Translations under genes and position numbers: made by a program | Shown: positions 7,468 to 11,422 of the stretch, in pieces | Layout of the letters: the number at the start of each line of letters is the position of its first letter | Numbering within the stretch: the stretch's first letter is position 1 | The notes under the pieces: model-generated | Seen by the model: the letters and a program-made list of their open reading frames with translations, nothing else | Database searches by the model: none | What the model was told of the DNA's origin: nothing | DNA from: an uncultured Coriobacteriaceae bacterium | GTDB lineage: Bacteria; Actinomycetota; Coriobacteriia; Coriobacteriales; UMGS124 | Assembly: GCA_900539345.1 (NCBI GenBank) | Contig: UQBS01000073.1 | Span: 1 to 11,422 of the forward strand | Direction: 5' to 3' | Length of the DNA: 11,422 nucleotides

Positions 7468-7988
7468 GCCGTCTCTCCCCTGTGTTTCCAATCTTTCCAA
7501 CGTCTCGCCAACCCTGGGAACGCTCGCTTGAGGGCGCCCTTTGCCTGTGCGAGGGCCCTGCGCCTTGCAATGCGGACCCGCTCCCCGCGCCGCAGCTTGC
7601 GCACGTACTCGAGGTACTCGGGGTCCTCCACCGTGCACGGCTTACCGTCGCGCACGAACGACACGAGCACACCCAGGACATCCTCAAAGGGGACGTCTCG
7701 CTCGTAGGTCACGCAGTTGTCGCCGATGATGGTGTAGCCCGCGGGGCCCACCCCCACGATGCGGTGCAGCGTGTACTTGCGGTCGCCTGCGCGGTAGTAC
7801 ATCACCACGTCGTTGACACTGAATCGCTCGCCGGGCTTGGCCGCCCTGATGGTCACCACGTCGCGTCCCTCGCGCAGCATCGGCTCCATGGAGACGCCGC
7901 GCGTGCGGTACACGAGCACGCCGTCGCGGGCCAGGACCTCCTCGAAGGTGGCGCTCGTAACCTGCACGGCCTTGGGATCAGCAGTCAT
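7464..7988 (-). CDS. S24/S26-type (signal peptidase I-like) serine protease
   Basis: This 174-residue protein has the three S26 landmarks. R-G-V-S-M-E-P-M (30-37) places the nucleophile at Ser33, Y-T-L-H-R-I-V-G (72-79) gives His75, and I-I-G-D-N (87-91) is the closing G-D-N motif. A His in place of the usual Lys is the arrangement of SipW and eukaryotic-type signal peptidases. No clear membrane anchor is visible before Ser33, and the C-terminal third is very basic (RRRALAQAKGALKRAF…). It may therefore act in the cytoplasm or loosely at the membrane. In this setting I infer leader removal from the precursor peptides, because the exporter lacks a peptidase domain. A LexA-like role is unlikely, as there is no DNA-binding domain. 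Its start lies 11 bases inside the end of the nucleotidyltransferase gene, and its stop overlaps the kinase gene. Confidence 0.8.
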   Translation of the reverse strand: MTADPKAVQVTSATFEEVLARDGVLVYRTRGVSMEPMLREGRDVVTIRAAKPGERFSVNDVVMYYRAGDRKYTLHRIVGVGPAGYTIIGDNCVTYERDVPFEDVLGVLVSFVRDGKPCTVEDPEYLEYVRKLRRGERVRIARRRALAQAKGALKRAFPGLARRWKDWKHRGETA

Positions 7989-9168
7989 ACAGCCCTATCT
8001 CCTCGGCGAGCTTGCGGCGGCGGGCCGCCTCGTCGATGTCGAGCTGAATCCTCGCCAGGGAATTCTCGCGCGTCAGCATGGCCCGGGCGCAGCGCCCCGC
8101 CTGGTAGATCCAGGCAAAGGGGCGAAGGACCGCATGGGTGCGCGCGGCCTTCCAGTTGCTCATGCCACCCTCCTGCAGGTAGCGGAACAGGCTGATGGGA
8201 CCCCGTACCCGCTCCAGCGCCGTGGCGCCCGACTTCGGCTTGGTCTTGTGGCCGAAGTTGCCCAGCAGCATCACATGCTCGAGAAGCGACGCGCACACGG
8301 AGGGTTCGATCTCAGCACACCAGGCAAATCCCTCCTCCGGCATGCCCAAATACACCTGGCAGAAGCGCGTGAGGCACTTGGCCGTGCGCTCGAGCTGCGA
8401 ATCGTCCAAAAGACGGCGGAACTCATCCCAGCCCTCGCCTGCCAGGTAGACCCGCGCGAACATCATCCAGTCGATTACCTGGCGAAAGCCCAAGCCGCCG
8501 TGCGCTAGGTGCTTGCGGACATGAAGCAGAAGAACAACACCGTTTGTCATGGTGGGGAAGACCGGGAACTCGTGCCCCTGCACGGTCGTGGTCTGCGTGT
8601 GCGCGAGCGCGTCTAGGAATAGGGCATCCAGGCGCTCCTTGCCCGCGCCCTGCGGAATGCCGTTGGGCCGCCAATGGAGCTCGAGGTGCACGCCGTCTTT
8701 CTCGAGGCCCACGTGGTGGTCGCTCACACCCTCGTCGTCCTCGCCCATGAAGCCTGCGGCAAGCAACGCCGAGCGTGCCTTGCCGAGGTCGTCTGGCGAC
8801 ACCATGCAGTCGATGTCGCCGTAGGAGCGCAGGGCCGGGTCGGGATAGAGCATGCCTGCGGCAGCTCCCTTGAGGATGACCGCCTTGATGCCGGCGTCAG
8901 CCAGCACGCGGAGCGTCTCATCCTGCACGTTAAGCAAGTGCGCGAACAGAACACGGCGCTTGAGGTCGAGGTTGGTCCATTTGGCGACCAATGCCTTGTC
9001 TTTGCAGACATCAGCCAAGCCGCCAGGCACAAGCGCCAGGCCCGGAATCGTCTGCTGCTGCAACTCGGCATATACAGCCGCCGGGTCGAGCCCGGCCGGC
9101 AAAGCAACGCTCTCACCGCCCGAATACGCCGCGCGAATTATCTGGCAAATGGTCTCTTCCAACGTCAA
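7978..9168 (-). CDS. NTP_transf_5-type nucleotidyltransferase family protein
   Basis: This 396-residue protein matches the uncharacterised nucleotidyltransferase family PF14907. L-K-G at 99-101 is followed by Y-P-D-P-A-L-R-S-Y-G-D-I-D at 108-120, with the metal-binding pair Asp118 and Asp120. H-H-V at 151-153 and H-L-E-L-H-W at 161-166 supply a likely third acidic residue, Glu163. Helical regions make up the rest. Such proteins recur next to PqqD and HPr-kinase-like genes and in some lasso clusters, where they are thought to add a nucleotide or phosphate-linked group; the real substrate is unknown. It is the first gene of the operon. No ATG is available near the 5' end, so the start is probably TTG at 9168 or 9162, with only a weak GGA-type ribosome-binding site, and the N-terminus is uncertain by a few residues. 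Confidence 0.8.
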   Translation of the reverse strand: MTLEETICQIIRAAYSGGESVALPAGLDPAAVYAELQQQTIPGLALVPGGLADVCKDKALVAKWTNLDLKRRVLFAHLLNVQDETLRVLADAGIKAVILKGAAAGMLYPDPALRSYGDIDCMVSPDDLGKARSALLAAGFMGEDDEGVSDHHVGLEKDGVHLELHWRPNGIPQGAGKERLDALFLDALAHTQTTTVQGHEFPVFPTMTNGVVLLLHVRKHLAHGGLGFRQVIDWMMFARVYLAGEGWDEFRRLLDDSQLERTAKCLTRFCQVYLGMPEEGFAWCAEIEPSVCASLLEHVMLLGNFGHKTKPKSGATALERVRGPISLFRYLQEGGMSNWKAARTHAVLRPFAWIYQAGRCARAMLTRENSLARIQLDIDEAARRRKLAEEIGLYDC

Positions 9169-9207
9169 TCGTCCGTTTCGTTTGCCTGAATGAAAAGCCC
9201 GAAAGCA

Positions 9208-9235
9208 AGGATACCTGCGCTTATCACGCTGTCAA
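9208..9235 (-). promoter_or_regulatory. Promoter of the minus-strand peptide-modification operon
   Basis: On the minus strand a perfect TTGACA -35 box (9235-9230) is followed after 16 bases by TATCCT (9213-9208). Transcription would begin near 9201 and give a leader of about 33 bases before the nucleotidyltransferase start. It is the best sigma-70 type promoter in the window and the only clear one for the five-gene operon. Confidence 0.65.
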
Positions 9236-9280
9236 CACGCCGATAGTTGTGCCACATATATGCCGAGCATGTGAAGAATT

Positions 9281-9315
9281 CCCTTCCCTTCCCTTCCCTT
9301 CCCTTCCCTTCCCTT
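9281..9315. repeat. Seven-copy CCCTT simple sequence repeat between divergent genes
   Basis: Seven perfect CCCTT units run without interruption from 9281 to 9315. The repeat lies between the operon promoter (9208-9235, minus) and precursor A2 (9358, plus). Its last T is the first base of a TAGAAT hexamer. Pentanucleotide repeats of this kind gain and lose units by slipped-strand mispairing during replication and often sit in switchable promoters. Confidence 0.9.
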
Positions 9316-9320
9316 AGAAT
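9315..9320 (+). promoter_or_regulatory. Likely -10 box of precursor A2, abutting the CCCTT repeat
   Basis: TAGAAT matches five of six bases of the TATAAT consensus. The start point would be near 9327, leaving about 30 bases of leader including the GAGAAGGGA ribosome-binding site. Where the -35 box should be there is only the CCCTT array, with no TTGACA-like hexamer, so expression may need an activator or depend on repeat length. A TATATT at 9334-9339 is also -10-like, but it is too near the gene to leave room for the ribosome-binding site. Confidence 0.4.
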
Positions 9321-9357
9321 CCTAATCGTTTTATATATTAGAGAAGGGATGTTATAG

Positions 9358-9531
9358 GTGTCTAACATAAATTACACCGCACCCGAAATGAATGTCATCG
9401 AGTTCGGCAATGAGGATGTCTGCACCGCTTCCAATGGCTGGGTCGTCATCGGTCCTGACGGAAATCCCATTGGCGGCGGCGGCATTATCGAGGAGAACCC
9501 GGACAATCCCATTCCGGATACCGATTTTTAA
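9358..9531 (+). CDS. RiPP-like precursor peptide A2 (57 aa, divergent tail)
   Basis: The frame starts with GTG at 9358. An in-frame TAG lies immediately before it, so no earlier start exists, and GAGAAGGGA is 8 bases upstream. The peptide begins MSNINYTAPEMNVIEFGNED and shares with the other three the Y-x-x-P, the F-G-x-E-D-V block, one Cys (residue 22) and a nearby Ser. Its tail is different: longer, with WVVIGPDGNPIGGGG and then a Pro/Asp/Asn-rich end (NPDNPIPDTDF). It is divergent from the enzyme operon and directly beside its promoter, so it is probably the principal substrate of that operon. A strong terminator follows 46 bases after the stop, making it a single-gene transcript. The function of the product is unknown. 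Confidence 0.75.
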   Translation: MSNINYTAPEMNVIEFGNEDVCTASNGWVVIGPDGNPIGGGGIIEENPDNPIPDTDF

Positions 9532-9577
9532 TAGAGTCCCGGCTCGTGCCACAGTTATTCAAAACTTTCAGTGCAGG

Positions 9578-9619
9578 GTGGGTTCCTATGACTTTTGTCC
9601 ATAGGAACCCACTTTTTTT
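9578..9619 (+). terminator. Rho-independent terminator of precursor A2
   Basis: A perfect 13-base-pair stem (GTGGGTTCCTATG at 9578-9590 with CATAGGAACCCAC at 9600-9612) encloses a 9-base loop and is followed by seven T. There is no T-run on the other strand, so it acts on plus-strand transcripts. Confidence 0.92.
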
Positions 9620-10016
9620 CGTTCCAGTCAACAAGAGTCTTTATGCACCTCACACGTCGGCACCCGGCAAGGCGGGCGTTCCCCCTGGGCGACACAGCGG
9701 CGGAAGCGCTCGCCGGCGGCGACTGAATCGGCAATCGAGCGCAGCCTGCCTCGCAAACATACGTCGAGCACGCAGCCATCCTGTCCAGCACAAGCCTGCT
9801 CGAGCACGCGAGCCACGGGTTGAAAAATCCAACGGCATGACGCCCGTCGCCTCCGAAAAACGTTGTATATCTCAACCCGTGGCTCGCCGGCCAGACCCGG
9901 ACGGTCCCCCTTGGCCGCAGGAACCACCTCAACTGACCGATTGCCTGCGCAACAAGCGCCCAGATGCGCGTATGGGTCACCGTACCGCCCCCGCCCATGG
10001 AAAAACGTATGTTTTG
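9620..10016. other. Gene-poor region downstream of A2
   Basis: I find no supported gene here. Long open frames exist on both strands, but their translations are Arg/Pro/Cys-rich, show no known motifs, and one runs through the A2 terminator. The only structured element is an inverted repeat at 9808-9887. It could be the remains of lost genes or of a mobile element. Confidence 0.5.
9808..9887. repeat. Perfect 16-base inverted repeat around a 48-base centre
   Basis: GCGAGCCACGGGTTGA at 9808-9823 is exactly reverse-complemented at 9872-9887. The 48-base centre has no gene. No target-site duplication is evident outside the arms and there is no T-run, so it is not a normal terminator. Candidates are a small non-autonomous transposable element of about 80 bases, an invertible segment, or a structured RNA. 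Confidence 0.7.
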
Positions 10017-10235
10017 TCAAGTCGAACTGAACGATTGGGGGTAGTACCGAAAATTCGTACCATCCCCTCGGGACCACTTCTCAGTGAACATCAACACTGC
10101 GACCGCGTCGTCCCTGCAGCGGCCCGCGGAGAGCCTCACGCCGTTGGCGTCGGCCCACCCCGCGAGCGCCGCGCCGGACGCGTTCTCTACCAGCGACGCT
10201 GTAATGGTGGAATGTTGCGCGGCCCACTCGTTCAT
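10017..10235 (-). CDS. Unrecognised 72-aa ORF, possible gene remnant
   Basis: This minus-strand frame begins MNEWAAQHSTITASLVENAS and continues AALAGWADANGVRLSAG. Its codons favour G or C at third positions for the first two thirds, as in the real genes here, and the amino acid mix looks protein-like. No good ribosome-binding site precedes it, and I recognise no family. The last 20 or so residues (…FRYYPQSFSST) look less natural. It might be the remains of a larger gene, perhaps of the mobile element suggested by the repeats at 10317-10395. It is reported as a low-confidence hypothetical. Confidence 0.2.
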   Translation of the reverse strand: MNEWAAQHSTITASLVENASGAALAGWADANGVRLSAGRCRDDAVAVLMFTEKWSRGDGTNFRYYPQSFSST

Positions 10236-10618
10236 CGTTTTCCGAGTTGCCTGTCATGGTCCACCGCATCAGCAGTTCACCTGAAAGCCTTCTTTGCCCG
10301 TCATCTCCCGGCGGTTCTTTCTGTGTTAGTGTCAAAATAGCCTAAAAACTTTCTGTGTTAGTGCCAAATTCCAGCAAAATCTTTCTGTGTTAGTGACATG
10401 CGCAGGTAAATGGGCATGTTTATAGTCCCAGAGCGGACGCTATGGGTGTTTGGGAATACAACTTTGTCTTGTTGTTTGAAATCAGCCTGCACTTGAGAAG
10501 CGGCTGCTCGGCCAGGGTGCGGGAGCCTGCCGGGAGCGGTGCGCTGTGAGCAGATGACGTTCAATACGCTTGATACATGCATGATTCAGCAATGTGACGT
10601 AAGCTTTGGTGTGTTAAT
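10236..10618. other. Gene-free stretch upstream of A3 with a three-copy repeat
   Basis: No supported coding sequence is visible. It contains the three 15-base repeats at 10317-10395 and then about 220 bases of unassigned sequence up to the A3 promoter. Small open frames on both strands are short, lack ribosome-binding sites and resemble nothing known. Confidence 0.5.
10317..10395. repeat. Three direct repeats of 15 bases at exact 32-base spacing
   Basis: CTTTCTGTGTTAGTG occurs at 10317-10331, 10349-10363 and 10381-10395, each followed by a one-base variable position and CA. The two 17-base spacers are A-rich and unlike each other except for a shared CAAA start. The regular spacing (about three helical turns) fits multiple binding sites on one face of the DNA. 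Such multi-copy repeats occur at the ends of IS21-type insertion sequences, and regulator-binding arrays are another option. No transposase gene is visible beside it. Confidence 0.8.
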
Positions 10619-10647
10619 TGACTTTTTTGGTAAAGGGGAATATCTTT
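10619..10647 (+). promoter_or_regulatory. Promoter of precursors A3 and A4
   Basis: TTGACT at 10619-10624 and TATCTT at 10642-10647 are separated by 17 bases, close to sigma-70 consensus. The start point would be near 10655, leaving about 27 bases of leader with a GAGAGGGGA ribosome-binding site before A3. Confidence 0.6.
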
Positions 10648-10681
10648 CCTCACGATTTTGAACCGAGAGAGGGGACCTCAC

Positions 10682-10819
10682 ATGACCAAAGAGATGTACG
10701 TCACGCCCGAAGCTGTAGTCGTTGAGTTCGGCCAGGAGGACATCGTCTGTGCCGTCAGCGGCATCGGCGGAGACACTGGCAGCGGTGATGGTTTCGAAGG
10801 TAATGGGGGCGAGGATTAG
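10682..10819 (+). CDS. RiPP-like precursor peptide A3 (45 aa)
   Basis: The ATG at 10682 follows GAGAGGGGA at a normal distance. The peptide starts MTKEMYVTPEAVVVEFGQED and has one Cys (residue 23) in DIVCAVSG. It ends in a Gly/Asp/Glu-rich tail (GDTGSGDGFEGNGGED). It shares KEMY-x-x-P-E and V-E-F-G-x-E-D-[VI]-V with A1 and A4, and the tail motif TGSGD is also in A1. The inferred leader is residues 1 to about 22. It has no signal peptide and no membrane segment, and it is strongly acidic. It has its own promoter and is probably co-transcribed with A4, which begins 98 bases later with no terminator between. Its likely partners are the leader-binding PqqD-like protein and the enzymes encoded at 4664-9168. 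Confidence 0.75.
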   Translation: MTKEMYVTPEAVVVEFGQEDIVCAVSGIGGDTGSGDGFEGNGGED

Positions 10820-10917
10820 TCCTCTTATCGTTTCTAATCTACAAATGTAAAAAGACAATCCAGTACCGCGGTGGGGATTTACTCGCGCCTACTTTTCAAA
10901 TCAAGAAAGGATTTCAA

Positions 10918-11064
10918 ATGACCAAAGAGATGTACACCCCCCCCCAAATAAAAATCGTTGAGTTTGGTGAGGAGGACGTCGTTGTCTGTTCTAACTCCAT
11001 CACTGGCGGCATTACCGGGCCTGGTGGTATAGAATCGGGCGATGGTGAGGACGTCTGGGAGTAA
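10918..11064 (+). CDS. RiPP-like precursor peptide A4 (48 aa) with a C9 tract in its leader
   Basis: The ATG at 10918 is preceded by AAGAAAGGA. The peptide begins MTKEMYTPPQIKIVEFGEED, has one Cys (residue 24) in VVVCSNSITGG, and ends GDGEDVWE. It keeps the family features: KEMY, Y-x-x-P at 6-9, V-E-F-G-E-E-D-V, then Cys, Ser and G-G. Codons 7-10 contain nine consecutive C (10937-10945), which makes a run of Pro and is a slippage-prone site; losing or gaining one base would destroy the frame. It lies downstream of A3, probably on the same transcript, and a strong terminator follows. Function is unknown; it is assigned to the RiPP-like family on the shared leader. Confidence 0.75.
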   Translation: MTKEMYTPPQIKIVEFGEEDVVVCSNSITGGITGPGGIESGDGEDVWE

Positions 11065-11108
11065 CTCAGCCTCGTAGCTCGTGCATCCCAAGTCTCTTGG
11101 CATCTCAT

Positions 11109-11161
11109 AGCCCCCGCTCCCTTGGCAGCGTGTTTCAAGCCCAGGGAGCGGGGGCTTTCTT
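11109..11161 (+). terminator. Rho-independent terminator of the A3-A4 transcript
   Basis: A perfect 14-base-pair GC-rich stem pairs AGCCCCCGCTCCCT (11109-11122) with AGGGAGCGGGGGCT (11143-11156). Two further pairs lie inside a mismatch, and the T-rich TTCTT follows. It lies 44 bases after the A4 stop and ends the peptide gene block. Confidence 0.88.
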
Positions 11162-11422
11162 ATGCGCGTCGGGCCGCCCCACTCCGCTCGTACGCGCTTC
11201 CGCCAGGCCCTCAACGCAAGCAAGTACCCTCAAGCCCACACCTCTCTTTCAGCAAACTTTACACTGTTAAACATTCCGCGCCCAAATGCTGGTATCATGT
11301 CGGCCTTTTTATCAAGAACCTATTGTGGACGAGCATCTCTCCAAGTCCGTCGACCTTGCTACACTAGGGCAACGCTGAACAACTATCCATCCCCGCCCAG
11401 GACCTTCCCCTGAGTCTTCTTT
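11162..11422. other. Unassigned sequence to the window edge
   Basis: No gene is supported. Two overlapping plus-strand frames run here, but they lack ribosome-binding sites and recognisable content. The sequence is less GC-rich than the genes and may be the regulatory region of a gene beyond the edge. Confidence 0.4.

Noticed and set aside
4664..9168. Ordinary lasso peptide cluster
   Set aside because: A PqqD-like protein, HPr kinase and nucleotidyltransferase occur in some lasso clusters, but the cyclase and B2 protease are absent and the leader spacing differs from the lasso motif.
9165..9368. Minus-strand 67-codon frame that spans the CCCTT repeat and ends in TTGA at the nucleotidyltransferase start, which could suggest a repeat-controlled coupled leader peptide
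   Set aside because: Its ATG lies inside A2 with no ribosome-binding site, and the strong operon promoter lies inside it, so most operon transcripts would lack its start.
9546..10340. Plus-strand open frame of 264 codons
   Set aside because: It runs straight through the A2 terminator hairpin, its translation is rich in Arg, Pro and His without domains, and it has no ribosome-binding site.
10317..10395. CRISPR array
   Set aside because: There are only three copies, the repeat unit is 15 bases and the spacers 17, both shorter than in CRISPR, and no cas gene is present.

Overview
The window looks like accessory DNA from a GC-rich actinobacterium. Coriobacteriia, most likely the Eggerthellaceae, is my best guess. 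The main grounds are two remnants of the large flavoprotein reductase family (one with a Tat signal and an FMN-binding plus FAD-binding fumarate reductase layout) next to a LysR-type regulator, a combination strongly expanded in that family. GC-rich codon third positions agree. This assignment is an inference.

Layout: 2-157 is the tail of an Xre-type DNA-binding protein. It is followed by a 42-residue peptide gene at 237-365 (precursor A1). A decayed stretch (479-3187) holds two broken flavoprotein genes and a LysR regulator with a one-base frameshift. A ketopantoate reductase-like gene (3479-4447, minus strand) separates this from the core. The core is a minus-strand operon read from 9168 down to 4664: NTP_transf_5 nucleotidyltransferase, S24/S26 signal-peptidase-like protease, HPr-kinase-like ATPase, PqqD-like peptide-binding protein, and ABC exporter. 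The first three genes overlap (11 and 4 bases) and the gaps before the last two are 31 and 45 bases. Divergent from the operon is a second small peptide gene (9358-9531, A2). After a gene-poor stretch (9620-10618) with short repeats, two more peptide genes follow in tandem (10682-10819, A3; 10918-11064, A4), ending at a strong terminator.

The central result is that the four small plus-strand peptides are paralogues. They share a leader-like first half (M-[ST]-K-E-M-Y-x-x-P-[EQ], then [FL]-G-x-E-D-[VI]) that ends at one invariant cysteine. After it comes a variable, Gly-rich, acidic tail. This is the shape expected of precursors of ribosomally made, modified peptides (RiPPs). The adjacent operon has the matching parts: a PqqD-fold protein to bind the leader, a kinase-like and a nucleotidyltransferase-like enzyme to modify the peptide, a protease to cut it, and an exporter. 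No lasso cyclase, transglutaminase-like protease, radical SAM enzyme, YcaO or lanthipeptide synthetase is present, so the product class is not one I can name. A seven-copy CCCTT repeat sits against the -10 box of A2, and a run of nine C lies inside the A4 leader. Both could switch individual peptides on and off.
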